From Musa acuminata AAA Group (taxonomy: Eukaryota > Streptophyta > Magnoliopsida > Zingiberales > Musaceae): a stretch of 64,000 nt of DNA. The notes under the pieces are model-generated. The model saw only the letters and a program-made list of their open reading frames with translations. It was not told where the DNA came from and made no database searches. Numbering within the stretch: the first letter of the stretch is position 1; each line of letters starts with the position of its first letter. The translations under genes and the position numbers were made by a program. The DNA is taken from assembly GCF_036884655.1 (NCBI RefSeq), contig NC_088355.1, positions 26,225,001 to 26,289,000 on the forward strand, given 5' to 3'. Shown one piece after another: positions 20,617 through 32,163 of this stretch.

Positions 20617-20631
20617 GCTGCTCTGATACCA
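20617..20631 (-). promoter_or_regulatory. Primer binding site (initiator-Met tRNA) of gypsy B
   Basis: The minus strand reads TGGTATCAGAGCAGC, two bases inside the 5' LTR at 20634. Confidence 0.85.
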
Positions 20632-20633
20632 AG

Positions 20634-21011
20634 TGTTAGAACCCTAATGAATTCTAAGCTTGGGATTGATCTCTTTAGGGGATCAGCCTCCTTGGAACTC
20701 TATAGGGGTTCCTTCCTCCAAGTTGCTGCTCAAAGGCTGCTAAGAAGGTTCATATATTGCTTGTTAAAAGAGAATGAATACATGACTATTTATAGGGCTT
20801 CTAAACCCTAACTCCTAATAGGATTCCTACTCAAGGCTCCTACTTCTAACCAACCCATAATAAGACTCTTACTCTAAGAAGCAACATTCCAACTAACTCT
20901 AACCCTAGTCGGCCTCTTCACATCTTTAATAGGGGTCGACTAGATAGGTTTTACATAAATGCCCATTTCAATAAAAAATTTATTAGGACTCTTCTAGCTA
21001 GAGTCTTAACA
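20634..21011 (-). repeat. 5' LTR of gypsy element B
   Basis: 378 bases with TGTTAG...CTTAACA ends, followed by TSD CAGGG at 21012-21016. A TATTTATAG block near 20788 is the reverse of a TATA-type motif. Confidence 0.88.
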
Positions 21012-21016
21012 CAGGG

Positions 21017-21430
21017 CATGAAGTTTGATCCAAATAAGATGTTTATATCTTCCGATTTGGGGAAAGGGTCGAAGTATCAAGAAAACTAGTGAATCTCATT
21101 GATTTGCTATATGTATCTTCTTACAAGAAAATGTAAAACAGACCTTCATATGAGTTTCTACCCTTTTTACATTCCAAGAATTTGCTCAAGTCTTATTACT
21201 CCACCTAACCTATATCTGACTCCTACTTGATTACCAATATAAAAATAGCAATATACAAGGAAGAATGATAGACAATAAATGTACTCCATACATAACTACT
21301 GGTTGAGTATTTGAGAGACAAAACTAAATTCTTTTGCATGCATTTTTGGAAAATAACTATTAAGTAAATCTGTTTTTCTTTAGTACATTCACGGAATGCT
21401 GAAGGTGCAGCTTTCTATATCCCATATCCA
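21017..21430. other. Short host-derived spacer between two transposon nests
   Basis: It lies between TSD CAGGG (21012-21016) and TSD TATAA (21431-21435). No feature was recognised. In the split-gene model it is part of the original intron. Confidence 0.5.
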
Positions 21431-21435
21431 TATAA
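21431..21435. repeat. Target-site duplication (left) of copia D
   Basis: TATAA is repeated at 34119-34123 outside the 3' LTR. Confidence 0.88.
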
Positions 21436-21881
21436 TGTTAGTTTGGCGAGTCCCATAGTTCCACATCGAGAAAATCAGACTTGTTGTCTCGTCTTGGAAC
21501 TATAAATAAGGGCCTGGGCTTTGAAGTCAAATGCACCACAAGAGGTACCATAAGTGGCACCACAAGAAAAACCAAAGTGTTTGCTTTGGTTTAAGTCCAT
21601 ACTCAGTTAAATAGTTTAGACTTATAGTTTGGTTTTTCTTGTTTAGTATTTTCGGGTGTTTTATGGCCTAGGAACATCTTCCTAAGGCATTTGTAATTGT
21701 CCCTCTTTTGCAGTAGTAATTTGCTCCTCTTTCGTCCGTGGATGTAGGTCAAAGTCAATTGACCGAACTACGTATATCTGGTGTTATGGTGTTCTTGTCT
21801 CGCTTTTATTCTTTCCGCTTTATTGTCTTGTTGGGTTGCCAAAATTACATTATGGTAAATTTCCTGGGGCTAGCTCTAACA
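21436..21881 (+). repeat. 5' LTR of copia D
   Basis: TGTTAGTTTGGCGAGTCCCA ... GGGCTAGCTCTAACA. A CTATAAATAAGGGCC promoter motif lies near 21500. Confidence 0.92.
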
Positions 21882-21884
21882 AAC

Positions 21885-21897
21885 TGGTATCAGAGCC
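21885..21897 (+). promoter_or_regulatory. Primer binding site (initiator-Met tRNA) of copia D
   Basis: TGGTATCAGAGCC, three bases after the LTR end. Confidence 0.9.
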
Positions 21898-21912
21898 TGG
21901 TTCTGGGATCTT

Positions 21913-22264
21913 TTGGCAACGATGACAATAACAAAGTTTGTTGTCGAGAAATTCGACAGAAATGTCAACTTCGGCTTGTGGCAACTCATGATGGAGGCCA
22001 TTCTGGTTCAAGACGGAGTTGATTTGGTACTACAGGGAGCCGAGAGCATTCCAGATGATATGTCAAAAGAAGAGCTTGCAGGTATGGATAAGAAGGCCCG
22101 ATCAAGCATCATTCTAAATCTCTCTGACGAGGTTTTACGAGATGTGGCTACGGAGACTACGACTAAGAGCATGTGGGACAAGCTTAAAGCCTTGTACATG
22201 AAGAGGACAGTGGAGAATCGTCTCTACTTGAAGTAGAGTCAGTATATGCTTCGGATGATTGAAG
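21913..22264 (+). pseudogene. Copia D gag, first part
   Basis: MATMTITKFVVEKFDRNVNF then GLWQLMMEAILVQDGVDLVL, KSMWDKLKALYMKRTVENRL is a typical copia Gag (UBN2) N-terminus. A stop replaces one residue after LYLK at 22234-22236 (LYLK*SQYMLRMIE). The frame is cut by the copia C insertion after the TGAAG target at 22260-22264 and resumes at 30005. Confidence 0.88.
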
Positions 22265-23757
22265 TGTTGGGAAATCATGGGGGGCAACATCATATGCGCA
22301 GTGGAAGATCAAGAAAACAAAAATCCCCGATTCCCAAAAAGATGTTCGTCGTCGTGCGAAGATTGGTGCGCAAAAATTCGCAAAACACAAAACTGCGTAT
22401 AGAGATTGTGTTACCTAGGGAGATCGTATATCCCTGTTTCCTTGCAGATCCTTAAGAGAGGATGAAGGAGGTCAAGCGTCCTCCTCTCTAGCGGTGATCC
22501 AAACAGCAGGGTTGCGACGACGCTCCTCAAAACTCCAGGCCTACTCTGAGGTGGAGAGGGAGAGGAGAATAGGAAAGGCAAGCAAAGACTCTAGCCTATG
22601 AGGCTGTGAATCCCTCCTATTTATAGAGATCCCGTGTCAAACCCTAATGGGTCCTTCCCTAGTGGGTATTGGATCTGCATCCAATAAGACAAGGGCTCCG
22701 TCGGATATCTCATATCCGAACCTCTACTCATCGCAATGCCTACCATATATGTGTGACCCTCTAGGCCCAATATCGAGCTGGCCGTGAGTCATACCTATTA
22801 GAACTCCTTCTAACTCAGTGAATTATTATCTCTGTAATAATTCACTCGACTCATCGACTACGGACGTACTAGGCCACTACGCCGTAGTCCCCAGACGATA
22901 TAGGGAAATCCAATCCATTGGACCTGTCTGTCCTCAGTTACCATGTACCTATAGTCCCTCATCCATCTAATATCCCAGAGACCGTATATCGAGCATGGTG
23001 CTATCAGACCCATACGGTTTCTACTCAAGTCTCGCTCTAATCGGATTCTCCCGGAGAACTCTTTCTCTCTCAACCCGAATGACCCTGGCCAGGGATTTGT
23101 CTGAGCAAGAACACATGGGATATTCCTCTCATGACGCCGAGAGTGGATGATCCTCTGTCGACACTCAATAGCCCTCGTAAGGTCGACTACCACTCCCAAT
23201 GACCAGATGTACTAGATCTGGGACAGCCAAACCTATAAGTTTGGTATCAAAGAGTGGAGCACTTATACAGGACATCCTTGGTGTCTCAAGTCTAAGGACC
23301 AGATACACCACTAGGACTACGGAATCGCTATCTGACAATAAGGCATCATCAACCATCCAGCATTCCGTAAGCGGATCAATCAGTGAACTCATTCTCCAAT
23401 GAGCACCTGTACTATATCCCTAGTGTCCCTACACGAGCAGCTATGAGACCAGCTGCATCCATCATATGGACGGGTATACAGCACACCAGTCTATCCGATT
23501 ATCACGATGTCCCTCTCGAGTAACCTATGACCGGGATTATTTAGGATATGTGTTTAAAGGTGAATCGATCTCATTATCGTGATCTCATCACGATTCGATT
23601 CCCATTGCACAAATCCAAGGACATTACAATATATATATGCATTTATGCAATAGTTATAAAGTGATATACGCCAAAATATAATAAGCAAAAAGATTCTGTA
23701 TCAAGTCACACGTGCCATCACTCATGTGATTGGCTTGCTGGGCACCTATGACTAGCA
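22265..23757 (-). repeat. 3' LTR of copia C minus copy
   Basis: The plus strand begins TGTTGGGAAATCATGGGGGG and ends CCTATGACTAGCA, the exact inverse of the plus copy ends. The reverse TATA motif (CTATTTATA) is near 22617. Confidence 0.94.
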
Positions 23758-24767
23758 ATCTCGCACTTGACCTAAAGCCAATCACCTATGTGTCTGATCC
23801 CCATCAGACTCCTGTGACGCTCAAAGACAATCTGAGATAACGGCTTTGTCAGTGGATCTGCAATGTTATCTTCGGATGGAACTCTTTCCACTGCTACATC
23901 TCCTCGGGTCACGATCTCTTTGATAAGGTAGAACCTCCTCAAAACATGCTTAGATTTCTGATGAGACCTAGGTTCCTTCGCTTGAGCAATTGCCCCGTTG
24001 TTGTCGCAATATAGGGAGATCGGCTCCTCGCTACCCGGCACGACTCCCAAATCTGTGATGAACTTCTTCAACCAGACTCCCTCCTTTGCTGCATCTGATG
24101 CAGCAATGTACTCCGCCTCTGTGGTCGAGTCAGCAGTGGTATCTTGCTTGGAACTCTTCCAGCACACTGCTCCTCCATTCAAGGTGTACATATACCCTGA
24201 ATTCGACTTGCTATCATCAACATCAGACTGAAAACTTGAGTCAGTGTATCCTTCAACCTTAAGGCTATTACCTCCATATACTAGTAAAAGATCCTTAGTC
24301 CTTCTCAAGTACTTAAGGATACACTTTACTGCTTTCTAGTGCTCCAAGCCTGGATACACCCGATACCTGCTCGTGACACTCAGAGCATGCGCTATATCAG
24401 GCCTAGTACATAGCATGACATACATGATAGACCCTATTGCTGAGGCATAAGGTATCATATCCATGTTTGCCCTTTCTTCTGGAGACTTTGGGGACATACT
24501 CGTAGAAAGCAATATCCCATGTCTCATCGGTATGAGACCTCTCTTGGAATTTTCCATGCCAAACCTTTTGACAATAGTTTATATGTACCTGGACTGGGAC
24601 AAGCCAAGCATCCTCTTGGATCTATCTCTATAGATTCTAATCCCCAAGATATAAGATGCTTCCCCTAAGTCCTTCATGGAGAAGTGTCTAGATAACCAAG
24701 CCTTTACTGTGGATAGCATTCCTATGTCATTCCCAATGATGAGGATGTCATCCACATATAACACCAA
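23758..24767 (-). pseudogene. Copia C minus copy: RT second half and RNase H
   Basis: Leftward: LYVDDILIIGND, DLGEASYILGIRI, then a stop at YI*TIV, MRRTKDLLLVYGGNSLKVEG, then GYTDSSFQSD, WKSSKQDTTADSTTEAEYIA, YCDNNGAIAQ and ADPLTKPL to the end near 23772. The RNase H frame (178 codons) is intact here, unlike in the plus copy. A TAG replaces the Trp of LEHWKA near 24340. Confidence 0.88.
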
Positions 24768-25340
24768 AAAGGTGATAGCGCTCCCACTTACCTTTCGGTA
24801 TACACAAGGCTCATCTTCGTTCTTAACGAAGTCATAAGATCTGATTGCCTCATCAAATCTTATGTTCCAACTTCAGGAAGCTTGCTTTAGTCCATAAATG
24901 GATCTAAGCAACCTACACACCTTATCTGGGCAGTTCTTGGACACGAGTCCCTCAGGTTGCATCATATACACCTCCTCCTCGAGGTTCCCGTTGAGGAATG
25001 CGGTTTTCACATCCATCTGTCAGATCTCATAATCATAGTGTGCTGCAATAGCCAATAGAATTCTGATGGATTTTAGCATTGCTACGGGTGAGAAAGTTTC
25101 GTCGTAGTCAACACCTTGCATTTGACGATACCCCTTAGCCACTAGCCTTGCTTTATAGGTCTCTACCTTTCCATCTACTCCGATCTTTTTCTTAAAGATC
25201 CACTTGCAACCGATGAGTACAATACCTTCGGGCGCATCAACTAGGTTTCAAACCTTATTGGAGTACATAGAATCCATCTCAAAATTCATGGCTTCTTTCC
25301 ACTTCTCGGAGTCTATACTCATAATAGTCTCCTCGTAGGT
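24768..25340 (-). pseudogene. Copia C minus copy: RT first half
   Basis: It is collinear with 14422-15000 of the plus copy but with stops at tryptophan and arginine positions (the W of NKVWNLV, the W of EIWQMD, an R in KASRSWN). Each is explained by one G-to-A or C-to-T change. The block begins right after the shared UAG at the end of the integrase frame. Confidence 0.82.
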
Positions 25341-27287
25341 CTAAGGATCAATATCCTCTACATCCTCTGCTCTAATATGTCCCACATATCTCTCAAGAGG
25401 ATGGGATACTCTATCAGACCTGTGTAAAGTTGATACTTGTGTATTAGGTACCTGAACAGACTCGGGCTGTAGAGTGGTGCTTGAGCTTGGTTCTCCAACC
25501 TCGCTCAATTCTATCATTCTCCCACTGTCTCCGTCAAGAATGTGTTCCTTCTCAAGGAACACTGCTCTCTTAGGTACAAAGACCTTTTGGTCCTCGAGAT
25601 GATAGAAATAATACCCACAAGTTTCCTTGGGGTATCCCACAAATTTGCATCGCTCTGTCCTTGATTCTAACTTATCGGGGTTGTGTCTTCTAACATGGGC
25701 AGGACAGCCCCAAATCTTAACAACCTTAAGATCAGGCTTCTTCCCTTTCCATATCTCATATGGTGTAGACACTACCGACTTAGTTGGAACTCTGTTTAGA
25801 AGGTAAGCTGCGGTTTCTAGGGCATATCCCCAGAATGAGATGGGTAGGTCAGCGAAACTCATCATGGACCGTACCATATCTAATAATGTATGATTTCTCC
25901 TTTCAAAGACACCATTGAGCTGAGGTGTATAAGGATGTGTCCATTGGGATAATATTCCATGGTCCTTGAGGAACTGAGTAAACTCTGTACTTAAGTATTC
26001 ACCTCCTCGATCTGATCGAAGAGTTTTGATACTCTTTCCAGTCTGGTTCTCCACCTCATTCTTATACTCTCTGAATTTCTCAAAGGCCTCGGACTTGTAC
26101 TTCATTAAGTACACATATCCATACCTTGAGAAATCATCAGTAAATGTAATGAAGTAGGAGTAACCTCCAATGGCATGAGTTGACATGGGTCCACATACAT
26201 CACTATGTATGAGTTCCAACAACTCATTGGCTCTCTCTCTAGTTCTACTAAATGGAGATTTGGTCAGTTTTCCACGAATGCAAGGCTCACAAGTTGCATA
26301 TGACACATAGTCGAATGGATCTAGATATCCATCATTTAGCAACTTTTGAATCCTTCTTTCATGGATGTGACCTAGCCTACAATGCCACAAGTATGCACTG
26401 TTCAACTCATCTCGTTTCCTTTTGGACACATTTACATTCATGATATGTGGAGTGGTGTCTAACATAAATAAACCATTATGCAATGTTCCTTTCGTGATGA
26501 TCTTATCATCTAATAATATCGAACAACCATTGTTCTCAAAAACAAATTTATATCCACTAATTGTTAAACAAGAAATAGAGATAATATTTTTGATAATAGA
26601 AGGAACAAAATAACATGCATCTAATGCAATAAAAGCTCCACTAGGCAGATGTAGGGCAACCTCGCTAACAGCTAATACAGCAACTTTTGCTCCATTACCC
26701 ATCTTGAGGTCCATCTCGCCTCTTTCAAGTCTCCTAGGCCTTGCCAGAACCTGCAACGAATTGCATATATGATAAGCACTACCGGTATCCAATACCCATG
26801 TGTTATCATAAGATTCTGACAAATGGAGACTGATCATGAATGTACATGAAGCTTCATCAAGCTTTTGTTTCGCCCTTTCTGCAAGGTACTCTTTGCAGTT
26901 TCTCTTCCAATGCCCATCTTTATCACAGTGGAAGCACTGGCCTTTGTCCTTTGCAACCTTTGCTTTACCTTGTTTGCCTTTGCCCTTTCCCTTCTTAAGG
27001 GACCTTTCTGCTTTCCTTTTCTTTCTGGTCTCACCAGTGTAGAGAACTGGCTTCTCTTTCTTAATAGTACTCTCTGCCTCCCTCAACATATTGAGGAGCT
27101 CTAGGAGAGTCACCTCAAGCTTGTTCATATTAAAATTCATTATGAACTGTGAAAAGGAATCTGGTAGGGACTGAAGCACAATGTCCACACACAAGTTATC
27201 CTCTAGGACCATTCCTAGACCTGTGAGTTTCTCTATCCACTCAATCATCTTTAGGACATGGTTCTGAACCGGTGTCCCCTCAGTCAT
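25341..27287 (-). CDS. Copia C minus copy: gag C-terminus, protease and integrase (open 648 codons)
   Basis: A single frame carries the zinc knuckle [14 protein letters not shown] (CX2CX4HX4C intact), protease [15 protein letters not shown] (catalytic DTG), integrase HHCC ([13 protein letters not shown] ... CEPCIRGKL) and core [26 protein letters not shown] (D-D-E intact), then [17 protein letters not shown] and an acidic C-terminus EDVEDIDP before a TAG. It lacks only the gag N-terminus, which is offset by a stop/frameshift near 27300-27336. The residues suggest an enzyme that could once have been active; expression is doubtful because the 5' LTR promoter is gone. Confidence 0.85.
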   Translation of the reverse strand: MTEGTPVQNHVLKMIEWIEKLTGLGMVLEDNLCVDIVLQSLPDSFSQFIMNFNMNKLEVTLLELLNMLREAESTIKKEKPVLYTGETRKKRKAERSLKKGKGKGKQGKAKVAKDKGQCFHCDKDGHWKRNCKEYLAERAKQKLDEASCTFMISLHLSESYDNTWVLDTGSAYHICNSLQVLARPRRLERGEMDLKMGNGAKVAVLAVSEVALHLPSGAFIALDACYFVPSIIKNIISISCLTISGYKFVFENNGCSILLDDKIITKGTLHNGLFMLDTTPHIMNVNVSKRKRDELNSAYLWHCRLGHIHERRIQKLLNDGYLDPFDYVSYATCEPCIRGKLTKSPFSRTRERANELLELIHSDVCGPMSTHAIGGYSYFITFTDDFSRYGYVYLMKYKSEAFEKFREYKNEVENQTGKSIKTLRSDRGGEYLSTEFTQFLKDHGILSQWTHPYTPQLNGVFERRNHTLLDMVRSMMSFADLPISFWGYALETAAYLLNRVPTKSVVSTPYEIWKGKKPDLKVVKIWGCPAHVRRHNPDKLESRTERCKFVGYPKETCGYYFYHLEDQKVFVPKRAVFLEKEHILDGDSGRMIELSEVGEPSSSTTLQPESVQVPNTQVSTLHRSDRVSHPLERYVGHIRAEDVEDIDP

Positions 27288-27335
27288 CCTAACACGGAAG
27301 AGGCTCTTGGATATCTCATATCGCTGAGTCCTTTC

Positions 27336-27650
27336 CTATTCCTCAAACAATTTGCGGACATGTAGGAGAATGGATCTAGCATCCATCTTTTCATGTTGTC
27401 TCTGTAACTCAGGAGTCATAGAGCCCAACATATAGCACTGAGCAAGAGTGAAGTCATTAATGTACTTCACGTAACGAGTGATCTCATCCTCGCTTGCCCC
27501 TTCTTCGGGCGTAGGCATCACTGTATCAAGGACGTACACGATTTTCTCCGCTGTGAGAACAATTCTCAAGTTACGGAGCCAATCCGTATAATTTGGACCA
27601 GTGAGGCGGTTGACATCAAGTATGCCACGTAAGGGATTTGAAAGCGACAT
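27336..27650 (-). pseudogene. Copia C minus copy: gag N-terminus
   Basis: [20 protein letters not shown], then [20 protein letters not shown], matching the plus copy at 12327. A TAG just after LRVRKLFEE-type sequence (stop at 27336) interrupts it; a few bases on, [11 protein letters not shown] resumes in frame with 27287. Confidence 0.86.
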
Positions 27651-27835
27651 TTTCTGAAAATAAAGATGTGGTAGAATTGAATAACATGCAGATTTTGCAA
27701 GAAATAAACTATTAAAATATGGACTTCTATCTTAATATGCTCCCACTATTTTACTAACGAGTCACGCGATATCCTCAGCACGTGAAACGGAAGTCTCCGG
27801 CAGACTTCTAGTGGGGATCAGGATCCAATCAGCGT

Positions 27836-28148
27836 CTTAGTGTAACCTCGAGGGACTCGACCAATCACACTAAGCCTAAAAGGTAGGCAAGTCTTGCCGA
27901 TCACAACTCCTTATGATTCCCGTCCTGTTCGGCCTCCGAATCACCATGGCCTCGAGGGACTCGACCAACCATGATGCTCGGTTAAGTCAACACCTTCGTT
28001 ACAAGATGCGTCTGATTTAATGATATACCCTCGAGGGACTAGACTAAGCATACCATGCCCTCAGGTCACCGGTGACATCTCTATGTCGTAAGCAAGATAG
28101 CGAATCGCGATATAGATGAGTCTCGAGGGACTCGACCAACTCAACCTA
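27836..28148 (-). ncRNA. Leader hairpin array of copia C minus copy
   Basis: Four hairpins at 28113-28148, 28020-28056, 27942-27976 and 27836-27874 (order 1 to 4 on the minus strand) match those at 11829-12141. Hairpins 1, 3 and 4 keep the constant TCGAG-TCC-CTCGA apex. Hairpin 2 has AGTCTAG-TCC-CTCGA, which breaks one apical pair and changes the GG bulge. Two outer-stem substitutions keep pairing through G-U. Confidence 0.72.
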
Positions 28149-28982
28149 CACCGGGAATCGGTTCCTACTCATAACGATGGAAGGCCACGTGGGTCAATCT
28201 AATTGCCTCACGTTTACCGACTTAATATTATCGAGAGATGTTTCTATAATTTGGTCTCCTAATATGACATGTCACACATATACATATTTAATATATATCT
28301 ACATTGCATGCAAATATATATACATATCTAGTATGTGTATAAGCAATCACATCAGATGATCATGGACCACAACCTAATATGATTAGGCCCGAGCCAATAG
28401 GCCTAATCACTCACATCAAGATCTATGTGTGCAACGGTGCATCTCCATGCCCTGTGATCGTCCATCTCGTCTTCGTCAGTTCCGTCGACATCTTGATGCA
28501 TCTCCATGCATCACGATCATCCGTCTCGTGGGTCCCGCTATCGCATCCACGCTCCCGCTGCACCTCCTCATGTGATTACAACTTAATCATAGGCACGCAG
28601 GCCCGACAATAAACGAGAAATATAATGGAGGTTCGCATACCTCAATAATAATAATCACAAGTACACACATCACACGGTCCATGATCATCCGTCAACACAT
28701 CATACATCACATGTATAAATAATCATCATAATGTAGGACTACTAGATAATAATAAAAATAATAATCAACTAAACCTTTTAATTAATTAATATTTTTCTGA
28801 AATCAGGGACATGTAGGGAATTTCTCAATTCCTAAGGGTATTTTCGTAATTTGGACAAAAGACAGAAACTGGAATTTCTCAAATTTCGAGGGGCAAAACT
28901 GTCTTTTGCTCAGAAAACCCTAATGCTCTACTATCCTTTGCTGTTGTCGCCACCGCCGCCACCCTACTAGCGGCGGCCTGTA

Positions 28983-29999
28983 TACCATATGTGTGTGACC
29001 CTCTAGGCCCAATATCGAGCTGGCCGTGAGTCATACCTGACAGAACTCCTTCTAACTCAGTGAATTATTATCTCTGTAATAATTCACTCGACTCATCGAC
29101 TATGGACGTACTAGGCCACTACGCCGTAGTCCCCAGACGATACAGGGGAATCCAATCCATTGGACCTGTCTGTCCTCAGTTACCATGTACCTATAGTCCT
29201 TCATCCATCTAATATCCCAGAGACCGTATATCGAGCATGGTGCTGTCAGACCCATACGGTTTCTACTCAAGTCTCGCTCTAATCGGATTCTCCCGGAGAA
29301 CTCTTTCTCTCTCAACCCGAATGACCTTAGCCAGGGATTTGTCTGAGCAAGAACACATGGGATATTCCTCTCATGACGCCGAGAGTGGATGATCCTCTGT
29401 CGACACTCAATAGCCCTCGTAAGGTCGACTACCACTCCCAATGACCAGCTGTACTAGATCTGGGACAGCCAAACCTATAAGTCTGGTATCAAAGAGTGGA
29501 GCACTCATACAGGACATCCTTGGTGTCTCAAGTCTAAGGACCAGATACACCACTAGGACTACGGAATCGCTGTCTGACAATAAGGCATCATCAACCATCC
29601 AGCATTCCGTAAGCGGATCAATCAGTGAACTCATTCTCCAATGAGCACTTGTACTGTATCCCTAGTGTCCCTACACGAGCAACTATGAGACCAGCTGCAT
29701 CCATCATATGGACGGGTATACAGCACACCAGTCTATCCGGTTATTACGATGTCCCTCTCGAGTAACCTATGACCGGGATTATTTAGGATATGTGTTTAAA
29801 GGTGAATCGATCTCATTATCGTGATCTCATCACGATCCGATTCTCATTGCACAAATCCAAGGACATCACAATATATATATGCATTTATGCAATAGTTATA
29901 ATGTGATATACGCCAAAATATAATAAGCAAAAAGATTCTGTATCAAGTCAGACGTGCCATCACTCACGTGATTGGCTTGCTGGGCACCTATGACTAGCA
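28983..29999 (-). repeat. Truncated 5' LTR of copia C minus copy
   Basis: About 1017 bases collinear with 22741-23757. The sequence left of 28983 is leader DNA (homologous to the plus copy from about 11083 on) plus a GCCGCC-rich stretch not found in the plus copy. The TATA-bearing 476 bases are lost. Confidence 0.88.
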
Positions 30000-30004
30000 T
30001 GAAG

Positions 30005-30936
30005 GTACATCTATACTCTCGCATCTTGATAAGTTTGATTCTTTGGTTATGGATTTGGAGAATATATATGCAAAAATTGATGATGAGGATAAGGCTTTGT
30101 TACTCTTGTGTTCTCTTCCCCAATCTTTTAAGCATTTCCGTGATACTTTGATTTATAGAAAAGAAACAGTTTTGTATCAAGAAATTAAATCTGCACTGAA
30201 ATCTAAGGAGCAGATAGACAGGAATATCACCGGGGAAAGTAGAGAGAATCAGGTTGAGGGTCCGGTTGTTAGGGGGAGAATGGCTAAAAGAGAATTTGAT
30301 AGTAGTAGATCTAAATCGAGATCTAAATCCAGACATAGAAATTTGGAATGCAGATATTGTCACAAAATGGGGCACATTAAATCTGATTGCTTTAAATTGA
30401 AAAATAAATTAAAGCAAAAGGAAAAATTTATTGAAAAAACTATTGAATCCGCTGAAGTTAGTGTAGCAACTGATGAGATTGTTGGAAATATTTTTTCTGC
30501 TATTGATGACAGGATGAGGTCTAAAAATGAATGGATTTTAGATTCAGGTTGTTCTTATCACATGTGTCCCAATAGGGATTTGTTTTCCACATATAAATCT
30601 TGTAATGGTGGAATTGTTTTGATGGGCAATAATGCCGCATGTGATGTTGGTAGAGGCACAATCCGAATTAAAATGCATGATGGTATTGTGAGGACGCTCA
30701 CTAATGTTAGACATGTTCCTGATTTGAAAAAGAATCTCATCTCTTTAGGCACCCTAGAGGCCCTTGGGTATAAATACACAGCTGAAGGTGGAGTTATGAA
30801 AGTTTCTAGAAGTGCCCTTATTGTTATGAAAGCTTGTAGGTCTAGTAGCTTGTATATTCTGCAGGGAACTACTGTCACAGGTTTGGTTGCAGTTTCGTCA
30901 TCATCATTGTCTGATTCTGACATCACCAAATTATAG
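30005..30936 (+). pseudogene. Copia D gag second part and protease
   Basis: It resumes the gag frame as [20 protein letters not shown], then [20 protein letters not shown], a basic [12 protein letters not shown] stretch, the zinc knuckle [14 protein letters not shown] (CX2CX4HX4C intact) and protease [38 protein letters not shown]. It ends at a TAG replacing the Trp of LWHMRLGH. Protease active site is DSG, an accepted variant in copia elements. Confidence 0.9.
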
Positions 30937-32163
30937 CATATGCGTTTGGGTCATATGAGCGAAAAAGGTTTGAGCATATTGAGCAAAAGGGGTCTACTTT
31001 GCGGACAGAGTACTGGGCCACTTGATTTTTGTGAACACTGCATTTTTGGAAAGCAGAAAAGAGTCAGCTTCACTTCTCCGGCAGTTCACAAAACGAAAGG
31101 TACTCTTGACTATATTCATTCAGACTTTTGGGGTCCAACTCAAGTTCAATCTAAGGGTGGTGCTAGGTATATGTTGACTTTCATTGACGATTATTCCAGA
31201 AAAGTTTGAGTTTATTTTCTGAAGCATAAAAATGATATTTTTCTAACCTTTAAACAATGGAAGGCTTTGATAGAGAAGCAAACAGGTAAACAGATTAAGC
31301 GGCTTCGAACAGATAATGGCATGGAATTTTGTGAAGGTGATTTTGAAGAATTCTGCAAAAATGAAGGAATCGTTCGGCATCGCACTGTTAGGATGACGCC
31401 TTAGCAAAATGGTGTGGCCGAACGTATGAACAAAACACTCTTGGAAAGAGCGAGGTGTATAATCTCAAATGCAGGGTTGACAAAAGACTTTTGGGCAGAG
31501 GCGATTAATATGGCCTGTTACGTTGTCAACCGCGCTCCTTCTGCAGCACTTAACTTTAAAACTCCAGAGAAAGTTTGGTCAGGTACTCCTACTGATTATT
31601 TTGATTTTAAAATTTTTGGGTGCCCAGTAATACATGCATGTAAATGAAGGAAAATTAGATCCTCGAGCTAAAAAGTGCATTTTCCTTGGGTATGCTTCTG
31701 GGGTGAAATGATACAAATTATGGTGTCCTGGTCCCAAATCCCCAAAATTTGTAATCAGTAGAGATGTTACTTTTGATGAATTATCTATGTTATCTTCCAA
31801 AGAGGATTCTACTAGTTGTACAAATGATAGTGCGCAGAAACAGGTGGAGCTTGAGATTGGTAGTTCAGATTCCTTTAAGTCGAACTCTTCTACTCAAAGA
31901 ATGCCAGTAGATGGTCCCGAGTCTACTAATGCAGTTGCTCCAAAGGAAGAGCAATATTCCATAGCCAAGGATAGACCACGGAGAGATATTCGACCACCAC
32001 AAAGATATGCAAATTTGGTTGCATATGCTTTGTCTATTGTAGAAGAGACAAGTGAAGTTGGTGAGCCTACTTCCTACTCAGATGCAGTTTCTTGTGATAA
32101 TTCCACTAAGTGGTTGATTGCGATTAATGAAGAAATTGAGTCTCTCCATCAGAATAGAACTTA
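30937..32163 (+). pseudogene. Copia D integrase
   Basis: [14 protein letters not shown] and [12 protein letters not shown] form the zinc-binding part. The core has HSDFWGPTQ, then a TGA for Trp, LRTDNGMEF and NGVAERMNKTLLERAR (D-D-E residues visible). Stops lie at 31207 (TGA for W), 31402 (TAG for Q of TPQQNG), 31709 (TGA), with a one-base frameshift near 31630 in the FGCP.Y segment. The C-terminal part is Ser-rich and reaches RDIRPPQRYANLVAYALSI. Confidence 0.88.

Larger units (their letters stand above)
2075..21011 (-). mobile_element. Ty3/gypsy retrotransposon B, minus strand, host of three later insertions
   Basis: The element is bounded by matching LTRs (2075-2435 as 3' LTR, 20634-21011 as 5' LTR; termini TGTTA...TAACA) and by a CAGGG duplication. 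Reading leftward it has an initiator-Met primer binding site, gag, a CCHC zinc knuckle, protease, reverse transcriptase, RNase H, integrase and a chromodomain-like tail. Every part carries stops or frameshifts, so it is dead. Later insertions are the solo LTR 4329-4962 in the RT/RNase H junction and the large element 7088-19561 in gag, which itself carries a copia element. Removing the insertions leaves about 5.8 kb, the usual size of a compact gypsy element. Confidence 0.88.
22265..29999 (-). mobile_element. Ty1/copia retrotransposon, family C, minus-strand copy
   Basis: The left (3') LTR 22265-23757 is again 1493 bases. TSD TGAAG lies at 22260-22264 and 30000-30004. The right (5') LTR is truncated to about 1017 bases (28983-29999): the R/U5 side with TATA box, plus the primer binding site and the first leader part, is missing. 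The internal order is leader with hairpin array, gag, protease, integrase, RT, RNase H. It retains an intact protease and integrase that the plus copy lacks, while its RT has stops. Confidence 0.95.
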
